Part shown: positions 25,915 through 34,890 of the stretch, one piece after another | How positions within the stretch are numbered: the stretch's first letter is position 1 | Layout of the letters: each line of letters opens with the position of its first letter | Source of the DNA: Butyrivibrio fibrisolvens | GTDB taxonomy: Bacteria > Bacillota > Clostridia > Lachnospirales > Lachnospiraceae | Direction of reading: 5' to 3' | DNA length: 64,000 bases | Assembly: GCF_037113525.1 (NCBI RefSeq) | Contig: NZ_CP146963.1 | Coordinates: forward strand, 4,030,001-4,094,000 | Made by a program: the position numbers and the translations under genes | Notes under the pieces: model-generated | Seen by the model: the letters and a program-made list of their open reading frames with translations, nothing else | What the model was told of the DNA's origin: nothing | Databases searched by the model: none

Positions 25915-27615
25915 TCAGTTATTAATATTATTTAAAGCTCTCCACTTTGTCCATAGATAATTTGTAGTATTTACATTATCATCTTCTTCAAGTTTACTAT
26001 TAATTCGATAATATATACCATAATCTTTAAAGTTGAAATAAACGCCCTTATATTCTGAATTAGATATCTCTATTTCGTTCTGATAAGTCAGTTCCTCAAA
26101 AAAGGCATCAGCTTCTCTTGAATCCTTATAGTACCCCTTGGTATGAATAAGCGGAAGACAATTATTAAAGAGAATCAGTACAACAAAAATATACGCAGCA
26201 ATCTTAAGCGGCACTTTCTCACTACTCATACTGACAAAAGCCGCCATCAGAACTATAGCATAAATATATGGCGAATATCTTGCCCACCAGCTTTCCTTGA
26301 TTCCAAAAGTCAAAGCTATAGACACTAGTAAAATAAGGCCTATAATAACTTTCTTCTTATCATTCCTTCCCTTAATAAACCACGCTGTCATAATAATGAC
26401 AGATACTATCAGTAAGCCACCAAAAATGACACCAAAGCCTGAAATCCTGGCATCAGGAATATTTAACTTGGCTAATTCTTCAAGGCTAAATGTAAACGGG
26501 ATCTTAAACTTAGTTGTATTCCCACTTCCGTTCTGAAAATTATCAACTTTAGAAAACAAAGAGATAAACAGATTCTTAAAATGATTCTCTTCTGTAAAAG
26601 GAGAATTACCGGTCATTATATCTACTTTACCTTCACCAGTAAGAGGATAGGTCAAAGAACCATGCCTTACCAGATTAGTTATATAAGTTGTAGCACCGCC
26701 CCATACGACAGTAGCTATTACGAGTACAAAATACAAAATTGTTTCTCTGATAATACTTTTGGAGATACCCTTCTGCTGCTTGAATTCTTTATAAAAGTCA
26801 TACAGGTAAAATGCTATGCAGAAAAGGCCTCCATACAAGAGCCCTGTAAACTTGATATTACCACATATGATCATAAGCCCCGCAACAAGGCTTGCAGACT
26901 GTCCCATATCAAAAGTCTGCCTGTCTTCAAGCATGATCAGAGCTATGATGAGCATAAATATTATCGTATGCAAAAAGCCATCAATGTAAAAAGTAAAAAT
27001 CTGCTGCACCGCGATCGGATTCAGCATCACAAGGATTGAAGTCAGAAAAGAAATAGAGAGTTTATACTCCTTTTTGCGCATATAATAAAACACCAGCAAA
27101 AAAGAACATAACATAGCAAGCAAAGTATAGCTCTTTCCAGTCTCGATAAGTCCTGTAACAGCATAAATACTGGCGCCAAAAATCCAGGTGATCTTACAAT
27201 AGGATTCAATATATACATTGTCATTAAAACTCGCAGATGCAAGCTTTTCTGTAAGGCTCAGATTAGGCTTTGAAAAAAAAGGATTCCAATTATTCTTCAA
27301 AAGGCCAACTGCCACCTTGTGATAAGCATTGCCATCATAGGAATAATCAAAGATCAACCCACATATCCATGATAAAAAGACAATGATGATCAAAGAGAGC
27401 AATATTTCAAACCATGAGACCTTCTCTTTATCAACAACAATCGTTACAAGAGCTGACAATGCAAAAGACACAAAGAAAAAAGGCCACGTTATGCATAGCC
27501 CAGCCAAAAACATAATTGAAGATAACAGTAGTTCTATGACAAAAGTAAATGTAATGATCTGAACTACATGTAAAGGACTCTCAAACGAAACAGCCTCTTT
27601 TATTTTCTTAATCAT
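25915..27615 (-). CDS. GT-C-like polytopic membrane protein
   Basis: A 566-residue protein with roughly 11-13 hydrophobic segments. The first outside loop contains the acidic motif FDYSYDGNAYH (~91-101), reminiscent of the Asp motif in GT-C transferases that use polyprenyl-phosphate sugars; a soluble tail follows after ~residue 490. I cannot name a Pfam family. It lies upstream of the fdtA-like gene and downstream of the UbiA-like gene on the same strand, supporting a transferase role in glycan assembly. Confidence 0.7.
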   Translation of the reverse strand: MIKKIKEAVSFESPLHVVQIITFTFVIELLLSSIMFLAGLCITWPFFFVSFALSALVTIVVDKEKVSWFEILLSLIIIVFLSWICGLIFDYSYDGNAYHKVAVGLLKNNWNPFFSKPNLSLTEKLASASFNDNVYIESYCKITWIFGASIYAVTGLIETGKSYTLLAMLCSFLLVFYYMRKKEYKLSISFLTSILVMLNPIAVQQIFTFYIDGFLHTIIFMLIIALIMLEDRQTFDMGQSASLVAGLMIICGNIKFTGLLYGGLFCIAFYLYDFYKEFKQQKGISKSIIRETILYFVLVIATVVWGGATTYITNLVRHGSLTYPLTGEGKVDIMTGNSPFTEENHFKNLFISLFSKVDNFQNGSGNTTKFKIPFTFSLEELAKLNIPDARISGFGVIFGGLLIVSVIIMTAWFIKGRNDKKKVIIGLILLVSIALTFGIKESWWARYSPYIYAIVLMAAFVSMSSEKVPLKIAAYIFVVLILFNNCLPLIHTKGYYKDSREADAFFEELTYQNEIEISNSEYKGVYFNFKDYGIYYRINSKLEEDDNVNTTNYLWTKWRALNNINN

Positions 27616-27638
27616 ACTAATTCCTCATTAATGTATTA

Positions 27639-28484
27639 TTACTCACCAAAGACATATAATAGCAGAAAAATACATACAGCGTAAGAAACTATTATACCTA
27701 TAAGCAGTTTATCATGAATTATAACTTCAACCGGGTCTCCATCTGAATTGCCTTCAACATTCAGTGAATAACACATGAGCAGCACCAGAAAGAAAGGAAA
27801 AGTCCAGATCATTCCCGGATTAGGCATCTCCAAAGACCACAGCGCATAAAAAACATTTACAAGAGCAAAGCATACATACATGTTCTTGTCTAAAAAGCTT
27901 TCATTGTAATGCTTTAATACATCTCGTGTATCTGACTGGGTCCTTAATTCATTTCTTCTCTTTCCAAGACCCATATAAAGGCTTCCGACCATTACTACAA
28001 GATAAAGCCACTTGGAGATCACAACATTCGTGATCACTCCGCCATAAAATACCCTGATAACAAAGCCTGAAGCAAGTATAACTACGTCAACTATAGGCTT
28101 ATTCTTTAAGCCCATACTGTATAACAGATTCAGCATAAAATATAACAAAAGCAGCAGAAAAGCTCTGTAATCACCTACTGCAACCGACATGATCACAGCC
28201 ACAGAAAGACATGCAAGAAATAATAAAGTTGCCGCCTTTTTACTAATAAGCCCACTTGCAAGTGGCCTGTTCTTTTTCTTTGGATGTAACCTGTCCTTGT
28301 CTATATCTCTATAGTCATTAAGGATATAAATCGCAGAAGAAATTGCTGAAAAAGCAATAAAACCCAAGCATGCATTAATAAAAAGAGTTTTCTCAAAGAT
28401 CACGCCACCAAAAAACAAAGGAATGAACACTAATACATTTTTTATATAATGCTTCACCCTTAATAAATCTATATACTTCTTCAT
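27639..28484 (-). CDS. UbiA-family protein, decaprenyl-P phosphoribosyltransferase-like
   Basis: A 281-residue, about nine-helix UbiA prenyltransferase-family protein. The first acidic motif with its basic extension, NDYRDIDKDRLHPKKKNRP (56-74), matches the subgroup of decaprenyl-phosphate phosphoribosyltransferase (mycobacterial Rv3806c) rather than quinone enzymes. The second motif lies in GLGKRRNEL with the DTRDVLKHYN segment. It would attach phosphoribose to polyprenyl phosphate, giving a pentose donor for the wall glycan. The DprE1/DprE2 epimerase genes that make arabinose from it are not in the window. The start overlaps the upstream stop by 4 nt. Confidence 0.82.
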   Translation of the reverse strand: MKKYIDLLRVKHYIKNVLVFIPLFFGGVIFEKTLFINACLGFIAFSAISSAIYILNDYRDIDKDRLHPKKKNRPLASGLISKKAATLLFLACLSVAVIMSVAVGDYRAFLLLLLYFMLNLLYSMGLKNKPIVDVVILASGFVIRVFYGGVITNVVISKWLYLVVMVGSLYMGLGKRRNELRTQSDTRDVLKHYNESFLDKNMYVCFALVNVFYALWSLEMPNPGMIWTFPFFLVLLMCYSLNVEGNSDGDPVEVIIHDKLLIGIIVSYAVCIFLLLYVFGE

Positions 28485-30382
28485 TTCTCTCCTTCGTTCT
28501 CTTCTTCGCTGATAAGTTCATGCAGTTCATAAACATAAACTTTATATGCGATTCCATGCTTTGATGTTATAAGCTCAAGACCCATATCATCACAATTTGT
28601 TATCTCCACACGTGAAAAAATATATTTACATCCAAGCTCTGACAGAGCCTTATTATCAATATACAAATTATCCTGTGCTACGCCGCCAAGATTCTTGGCA
28701 TACATAGGTACTGATAAATAGTCACCTGAATACAGATAGCATCTTATTCCGGAATTGTCAAAATAAGTAGCTGATGCAGGCTGAAGCTCAAGCGCAGGTG
28801 CAATGACACTGCGCCACTTATTCTTATACTCCTGAGAATAAAAACCAAGATAACCATCTAGAGTTGATATATCGTTATACTCAAGCTGTGCCGGATACAT
28901 AAGGTAAGCTACGCATTGCTCTCCTTCTTTGTACCCGATTTCTTCTTTTAATGCTTCAAAAAGCTGCGGATCATAGAACTCTTCCAAGCTCAGATTATTA
29001 TCAGGCGTATTGCCGTCATGATTATGTCTATAATATTCTCCATATGCTGTGTAGTAAATATCATCGTATCTTGCATCCTGTCCAAAAGGAAGAGCAGGTT
29101 GCATTATAATAACAGCTATAGAAGCCAGTACCATAAGATATACAAGGCCTCTGTAAACAGCTCCTCGTCCTGAACTAACAAAATTCTGTCTGGTCCATTT
29201 GCATATCCTGTAGCACACGATCATAAATGAAGCGTACCAGAGAAATGGATTAAAGAATATAGTCCTGTTAAACTGCCAGCCTTTAAGCGGCGGTACTAAA
29301 TATTCAAAAAGATTACGAACAGGTGCAAAGAAATACAAACCATAAATAATACTGTTAAAAGCAATCGCTGCAGCACAAAAGTTAAAGTAATCATGTACGA
29401 TTCCGGAAGAATTATTATTACGAATATACTTGGCATTAAGATAGAAAAAGTAAATGATACATGCAGGAAGAACAATATATATATGCGCATCATTAGCATG
29501 CATCATACCAAATGCCCAAACCCTTAAAGTCTCTAACACAATTGCTAAAGGTGACATATCCGCCTGAGCTATTGTTGATCTAATGGTCACTTCGTTCGAA
29601 AACAGCATCGTCATGAAAAGTCTGTATTCAAATATAATTGATCCAACAGCCAACAGGATCAAAGCTATAAAAAGCCTAAACGGGAATTCATGATGCCTTA
29701 TCCACATCCAGATAATAGCTATCACAAGATACCCCATGATAAAGATTCCATGATAAGAAAAATAAGAAAGGAAAGGATAACAAAAGATCAGAAAATATAT
29801 AAGAACTGAAGGCTCTCTGTATACCGCCCTTAAAAGATATATGATAAGCGGAATTGCTGCAAAGGGTATTCCAAACGCCGGGAAAAGGTTAAGTATTCCG
29901 TATGCAAATGAAACAAGAATAGCAATAGCCATGGAAGATGAGTAATCATTCTTGACAGGATGTACATAATACACACCATGCCTAGCCCATTCATCTATGC
30001 CTTCATTTGTGAGGATATCATATGAAAGAAGTGCCCCTCCGATCATGGCGATAATTATCTTTATAAAATAGCCTGCAACATATGCCTTACCTGCAGGCAG
30101 GATCATATACAATATCGTATAAAGAGAAAACTCTGATGGCAGAACATTCCTGCTGATATTATTAAGAAAATCCGTCTCTGCTTCAAGGGCAAAAAACGTC
30201 CCATCATTCTTCATCATCTGAAACTGAGGAATGAAAAGATCAAGATTATCATGAATAGCAAAATAGCTACCTGTACCAGCAGTCTTATAAAGGACTAAAG
30301 CACAGACAAAAAACAGGCCTATAATAATAAAATACCAAAATCTTCTTAAAAATCTGCCCACGTTGTCAAATAAAGCTTTCAT
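28481..30382 (-). CDS. Large polytopic membrane protein, DUF6044/YfhO-like
   Basis: A 633-residue protein with about 11-12 membrane segments followed by a soluble C-terminal domain (~460-633). The first outer loop has FAIHDNLDLFIPQF (~41-54), a motif I associate with DUF6044 and YfhO-type proteins proposed to be GT-C transferases. It is translationally coupled to the UbiA-like gene by a 4-nt overlap. Function is not established; an outer-face sugar transfer to a surface polymer is the family-based guess. Confidence 0.7.
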   Translation of the reverse strand: MKALFDNVGRFLRRFWYFIIIGLFFVCALVLYKTAGTGSYFAIHDNLDLFIPQFQMMKNDGTFFALEAETDFLNNISRNVLPSEFSLYTILYMILPAGKAYVAGYFIKIIIAMIGGALLSYDILTNEGIDEWARHGVYYVHPVKNDYSSSMAIAILVSFAYGILNLFPAFGIPFAAIPLIIYLLRAVYREPSVLIYFLIFCYPFLSYFSYHGIFIMGYLVIAIIWMWIRHHEFPFRLFIALILLAVGSIIFEYRLFMTMLFSNEVTIRSTIAQADMSPLAIVLETLRVWAFGMMHANDAHIYIVLPACIIYFFYLNAKYIRNNNSSGIVHDYFNFCAAAIAFNSIIYGLYFFAPVRNLFEYLVPPLKGWQFNRTIFFNPFLWYASFMIVCYRICKWTRQNFVSSGRGAVYRGLVYLMVLASIAVIIMQPALPFGQDARYDDIYYTAYGEYYRHNHDGNTPDNNLSLEEFYDPQLFEALKEEIGYKEGEQCVAYLMYPAQLEYNDISTLDGYLGFYSQEYKNKWRSVIAPALELQPASATYFDNSGIRCYLYSGDYLSVPMYAKNLGGVAQDNLYIDNKALSELGCKYIFSRVEITNCDDMGLELITSKHGIAYKVYVYELHELISEEENEGEK

Positions 30383-30407
30383 ATGCCAAATCCCTCAAGT
30401 ACTTCTA

Positions 30408-32564
30408 TTATCCGTTCATAATGATATAAGTGTATACATCTACTATTACTAACATATTAATCACTAAAAGTATATATGATCCGATATGATAGTCATAAAA
30501 ATAAGAAAGCTGTCCATCATTATCATCATTCACACCTTTAGATGAAAGTGCTGCAATAAACAAACCGAATACCGGTAGTATTGTCAAAAAGTATCTTCCC
30601 TGAATTCCTCTTATAAGGAAATCTCCAACAGTATTCCAGGTAGCATATATACTTCCAAGAATAAGTAAAAAGCCAAACACACTGATAAATCCATAGATCC
30701 ATATAGCTTTAACAGATCTAAGCTTCTCAGGAAGCCTGATATTCTTAGAAGAAACTATAAGTACTATAACAAGAACAAGAGTCACAACAGGAAGAGTCCT
30801 TATGTTGAGCTGTCCAAGATAATCACCTGTCATCTCTCCTATCCACTGCATGCCGTATTCTATAGTTGACCTTATAACAGTCATAATCGTAGCAGGAATA
30901 TGTGTTAAAACATACTTTATCTGTGCTCCTGCTTCCATATTCTCTCCATTGGATACAAGATTCTGACCAAAGAAAACATTGGAAACAAGACACATAATGA
31001 CAGGAATGCCAAACATAATACCGTATGTAAATCTGGAATTATCGCTCTTCTTGCTACGGTAATCATTACCTTCTCCAGACGTATTACTAACCGGAATAAG
31101 CAAGAGAAGAATCAGAAGCACAATATAGACAATCTTGCACATTCCAACCAGTGTTCCAATAATTGTAACAAGAGCTATATCCTTGTTGGAAAGACTGTTA
31201 TCAGAAACAGCTTTCTTAAGAACCAGTGCAATAAATAAAAAAGCTATAGCATTGGTCATGCCATCTGAAGTTACTCCTGTCATCTCCTGAATCGTCATAG
31301 GGAGCATCATTACTGCGAACAGTAACTCTCTGCCTGCAGGAATAATGTAAAGAGCGAGCATATAAAGAATAAATGCGCCTATAAAGCCTGCCCATCTGGC
31401 AGTCATAAATACAGAATGTACATTACCTGTAAATAATAAAGCTATTCTTATTCCAATTATCTGTGGAATATAACACACAGGAGCATAAAGACTTGTATTA
31501 TTAAAATCTATCTGTGCTGTATCTGCAAAATCAAATACTGCTTCCGGATCAGAAAGAGACTGAATCGCAGTCGGAAGGACGGCGCCAACACTAGTATCAC
31601 TAAACTTAACAGACTGAAGATTACCAAATGCCAGAGAAAAGGCTCTGTAAAAATGGTTGACTTCATCAGGTATTGAACCTGCCGGGAATGTCAGAATATA
31701 AATGCTTCCTACCGCAAGGATCAAAAATCCGTAAATAGGAAGTTTAAATCTGCCTGCAAATATACACATGAAGGCCAATATCGTAATGATCACAACGAAA
31801 AAAGCACCCTTTATAAGGCCTTCACCAGATTCAATATTATGATCAAATAAGTACTGGCCATAAACAATAATTGATAACAGAGACAATATTGCAGGAATAA
31901 AAGTTTTATTATTAAATAAACAACTGATTTTATCTTTAGACTCAAAAACAGCAGAGCCTATCAGCACGCCAATACATAGAAGTCCACAAATCCAAATACA
32001 CAGTTTAAAAATTCCTGATACAGCCACAGGAGTCGTAGAAGAAATCTGGTCAGAGCTGTGCATTACAACAGCAGGTTCTGTAGACTCTCCAAGACAGTAA
32101 ACTCCAACTGTAAAATCATTATCAGGCGCAATGATAAACTGGTAGCCAGCGCCCTTATCCATTACTATTCCAAAAGGAATCTGATAAACATCATTCTCTG
32201 GTCTTTCAAACAGATCAATATGCTGATCTACAACCATATTGCCTTCAGGATCATACATATAATAGTGCATGCAGGCATCCTGAGACACCTGTCCCTGAAA
32301 ACGCAGCCTTACTGCACCATTATCTATATAGGAGCCATCTCCTTTTAATACTGTAGTGATATATTCACCTGACGAAAGGTAATAATAGGTATAAGAGTCA
32401 TCTTCTTTTAAAAGACGATTATTGATATCAGAATCTGTTGTCTGAAATAAAGAAAGAGGCCATATCAGCACTAATAAAAGAAATATAATACCTGCAGCTA
32501 TATAACGAAAGATATTATTATTATTTTGAACATTCACAGTTTTATTAGTAGTATATCCAGCCAA
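30408..32564 (-). CDS. DUF2142-like membrane protein
   Basis: A 718-residue polytopic protein. A short N-terminal helix is followed by a soluble outer domain (~45-185) and then about 12 helices; PDEVNHFYRAFSLAFG marks the DUF2142 family, found in surface-glycan loci and considered GT-C-like. Another member lies at 60519-61907 without the N-terminal domain. The start is TTG with GGGGA about 9 nt upstream and no in-frame ATG nearby. Substrate unknown. Confidence 0.8.
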   Translation of the reverse strand: MAGYTTNKTVNVQNNNNIFRYIAAGIIFLLLVLIWPLSLFQTTDSDINNRLLKEDDSYTYYYLSSGEYITTVLKGDGSYIDNGAVRLRFQGQVSQDACMHYYMYDPEGNMVVDQHIDLFERPENDVYQIPFGIVMDKGAGYQFIIAPDNDFTVGVYCLGESTEPAVVMHSSDQISSTTPVAVSGIFKLCIWICGLLCIGVLIGSAVFESKDKISCLFNNKTFIPAILSLLSIIVYGQYLFDHNIESGEGLIKGAFFVVIITILAFMCIFAGRFKLPIYGFLILAVGSIYILTFPAGSIPDEVNHFYRAFSLAFGNLQSVKFSDTSVGAVLPTAIQSLSDPEAVFDFADTAQIDFNNTSLYAPVCYIPQIIGIRIALLFTGNVHSVFMTARWAGFIGAFILYMLALYIIPAGRELLFAVMMLPMTIQEMTGVTSDGMTNAIAFLFIALVLKKAVSDNSLSNKDIALVTIIGTLVGMCKIVYIVLLILLLLIPVSNTSGEGNDYRSKKSDNSRFTYGIMFGIPVIMCLVSNVFFGQNLVSNGENMEAGAQIKYVLTHIPATIMTVIRSTIEYGMQWIGEMTGDYLGQLNIRTLPVVTLVLVIVLIVSSKNIRLPEKLRSVKAIWIYGFISVFGFLLILGSIYATWNTVGDFLIRGIQGRYFLTILPVFGLFIAALSSKGVNDDNDGQLSYFYDYHIGSYILLVINMLVIVDVYTYIIMNG

Positions 32565-32587
32565 AATGATGTCCCCTTTTGTTTATT

Positions 32588-32619
32588 AACGGCGATCTTA
32601 TTTTCATAAAATCGCCGTT
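32588..32619 (-). terminator. Hairpin between radical SAM and DUF2142 genes
   Basis: AACGGCGAT and ATCGCCGTT form a perfect 9-bp stem with an inner TTAT/ATAA stem. On the transcribed strand it is followed by AATAAAC, not a T-run, so it may be only a partial terminator or a processing site 9 nt after the radical SAM stop. Confidence 0.45.
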
Positions 32620-32627
32620 ATCTAAGA

Positions 32628-33629
32628 TTATTTTTCCTGATTGAAAACTTTCATACGTTCCTGACCACCAATGCTGTGAGCAGCATCTTCACCGTGCTCA
32701 AGAATAGCTTTGACAAGCTGCATACGGAATCCCGCATCAATGAAGTCACAATGTGTACAGAACTTATAATTCTGACGACCTGAAGCGATATCCTTTCTTG
32801 CAGCCATAAGTTTAGGACTTCCCCAGGCTTCCTTAAGAGGTGTTGTATTCAGATCACCAAAATCTGTTACCTCAAAGTTATCACAGCAGCAAAGACCTAT
32901 CTTACCATTAGGCATAATCCACATGTCTGTAAAAGGAAGGAGACATGTCTCTCTTATTACCTTCTCAGTAGCCTTCTTATTAGGAGCACTTCCAGCCCTG
33001 TTAGTAAGAACCTCCTGAAGATATCTCATCTGGATCTGAATATCGATATCCTTGAACTCTTCAGGATGAGCCTTAACGTAATCATATATCTTCTGGATAT
33101 TAGGATGCAGCTTCATCTCCATTGAATAATTGTTGATGATGAGCTGATTGATATAAGGCTGTATCTCTCTGACCTTATCAAGTGTCAGTATAAGGCCATT
33201 GGTTGACATGAATATAAAACTTTCCGGGAGCTTCTCTCTGGCATACTTATGGAATTCCACGATACGGGTATCAAGCCATGGCTCATTATTACCATAAAGT
33301 GTAAGATGTCCCTTATAGCCCCAGTCTGCAAGCTGATCGATAATAGAACGGTAAAGGTTATCATCAATCTTGGCAAGAGGGCGCTTTTCTGCATGTACAT
33401 TGGCAGTACAAAAAGCGCAGGTGGAATTACATCTGTTTATAGTCTCGATATTAACTACATTTGGCTTTGGAACTTCAGGACTATTTAAAAAATAGTCAAC
33501 ATATTTCTTCTGAGCACGTGATCTTGTTATAAACTGAAGCTTAAGATAAGCATTGCTGGCAAGATTTGGAAGATATTTTCTGGCATTCCAGCCGAGTTTT
33601 CCCATGAAACTGTTTACTTTAATTGGCAT
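32628..33629 (-). CDS. Radical SAM protein with SPASM-like C-terminus
   Basis: A 333-residue enzyme. CNSTCAFC (Cys67, Cys71, Cys74) binds the SAM-cleaving [4Fe-4S] cluster; MSTNGL and the preceding LTLYGNNEP fit the barrel core. The C-terminus has the auxiliary-cluster pattern CLLPFTDMWIMPNGKIGLC followed by CCDNFE and FCTHCDF, as in SPASM/twitch domains. Members in glycan loci are not biochemically defined; sugar oxidation, epimerisation or dehydration is possible, and no peptide substrate gene is nearby. Between a GT2 gene and a DUF2142 gene in block 2; the ribosome binding site is weak. Confidence 0.88.
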   Translation of the reverse strand: MPIKVNSFMGKLGWNARKYLPNLASNAYLKLQFITRSRAQKKYVDYFLNSPEVPKPNVVNIETINRCNSTCAFCTANVHAEKRPLAKIDDNLYRSIIDQLADWGYKGHLTLYGNNEPWLDTRIVEFHKYAREKLPESFIFMSTNGLILTLDKVREIQPYINQLIINNYSMEMKLHPNIQKIYDYVKAHPEEFKDIDIQIQMRYLQEVLTNRAGSAPNKKATEKVIRETCLLPFTDMWIMPNGKIGLCCCDNFEVTDFGDLNTTPLKEAWGSPKLMAARKDIASGRQNYKFCTHCDFIDAGFRMQLVKAILEHGEDAAHSIGGQERMKVFNQEK

Positions 33630-33679
33630 AACTTATTACTTCTTTCTATAGCGTACACTATTCTTAATTACTGATTGTT

Positions 33680-34636
33680 TTAGTTAACATCCTTTTCTTC
33701 AGCGATAACTGACATCTTCTTCCTGTGAAGACCGTTGAGCTGCATCTCAAAAGTGCGGCGATTATTGATAGCCATATTCTGAAGCATCATACCGTTGAAG
33801 AAAGCCTGAAGCGCAGCAATCATAGTAAAACCGCATACGATCAGAGTAGGGAATCTTTGAACAAGTCCGGTCTCCCAGTATTCCTTGAATACTGGAATGA
33901 TAAATATTATTGCAAGGACAGCAAGCACAAACGCCATTGCTGAGAAAAAGTGCATTGGCTTGTAATCTCTGTAAAGACGGGAGATAGTCCTAATAACCCT
34001 AAAACCATCCGAGTAGGTGTTGAGCTTAGACTCAGAACCTGCGGGTCTGTCTCTGTATTCAATAACGACGTTTTCAATCTGCATGTTGTTAGTAACAGCA
34101 TGGATCGTCATCTCAGTCTCGATCTCAAAGCCCTTGGACAAAACAGGGAAGGTCTTAACAAATTCATAGCTGAAAGCCCTATAGCCTGTCATGATGTCTC
34201 TTACATCACAGTCAAAGAGTCTGTTTATAGAACTTCTAACCAGGCTGTTTCCAAAATTATGGAAAGGACGCTTGTTCTGAGTAAAGTAAGTTGAAGAAAG
34301 TCTGTCTCCAACAACCATATCCGCATTATGGTTAAGCACCTTATCTACCATCTCAGAAGCTGACTCCATAGGATATGTGTCATCTCCATCTACCATGATA
34401 TAGCACTGTGCCTCTATCTCACGGAACATACGACGTATAACATTGCCCTTGCCCTGCATATATTCATTTCTTACAATTGCACCGCAGGCCTTTGCAATTT
34501 CCACTGTTCTGTCTGTGGAATTATTGTTATAAACATAGATAACAGCCTCAGGAAGACATCTCTGTGTATCTTTAATAACTTTCTCAATGGTTTTTTCTTC
34601 GTTGTAGCACGGTATAAGTACCGCAATCTTATCCAT
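33680..34636 (-). CDS. Polyprenyl-phosphate-type glycosyltransferase family 2
   Basis: A 318-residue GT2 enzyme with LIPCYNEEKTIEKV, VYNNNSTDRT and VDGDDTYP, plus two C-terminal membrane helices (~232-255, ~262-290). The NNNSTDRT and DGDDTYP variants are those of dolichyl-phosphate-glucose/mannose synthase-like bacterial proteins. First gene of leftward block 2, with an extended -10 promoter about 110 nt upstream. Confidence 0.9.
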   Translation of the reverse strand: MDKIAVLIPCYNEEKTIEKVIKDTQRCLPEAVIYVYNNNSTDRTVEIAKACGAIVRNEYMQGKGNVIRRMFREIEAQCYIMVDGDDTYPMESASEMVDKVLNHNADMVVGDRLSSTYFTQNKRPFHNFGNSLVRSSINRLFDCDVRDIMTGYRAFSYEFVKTFPVLSKGFEIETEMTIHAVTNNMQIENVVIEYRDRPAGSESKLNTYSDGFRVIRTISRLYRDYKPMHFFSAMAFVLAVLAIIFIIPVFKEYWETGLVQRFPTLIVCGFTMIAALQAFFNGMMLQNMAINNRRTFEMQLNGLHRKKMSVIAEEKDVN

Positions 34637-34743
34637 ATCTATCCTCGATTCAAAAATATATTTTGCTTCAATATAGCTTTTTCTACCCTTATGTGACTAT
34701 AAACGGAAAGTATTCAGACACACAAAGCATAGTCACCGACGAT

Positions 34744-34752
34744 ATTATACCA
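34744..34752 (-). promoter_or_regulatory. Extended -10 promoter for block 2
   Basis: Reading leftward, TGGTATAAT combines TGn with a perfect -10. No good -35 is seen, as is common with extended -10 promoters. The leader to the GT2 start would be about 100 nt. Confidence 0.5.
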
Positions 34753-34813
34753 TATTAGTGCAAGTATTGTATTTTTATTTTCATATATAATTAAGGCAGG
34801 ATATCGCGACATG

Positions 34814-34822
34814 TGGTATTAT
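34814..34822 (+). promoter_or_regulatory. Extended -10 promoter for SGNH lipoprotein 2
   Basis: TGGTATTAT is a TGn plus near-consensus -10, about 70 nt before the lipoprotein ATG. No good -35 is visible. It mirrors the leftward promoter at 34744-34752 in this 254-nt divergent gap, which has no gene. Confidence 0.4.
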
Positions 34823-34890
34823 GGTGTAAGTGTTTTGAAAAGCACAATAGTATATAAGGTTAAGTGAAATATATACGATTGGAGAATATT

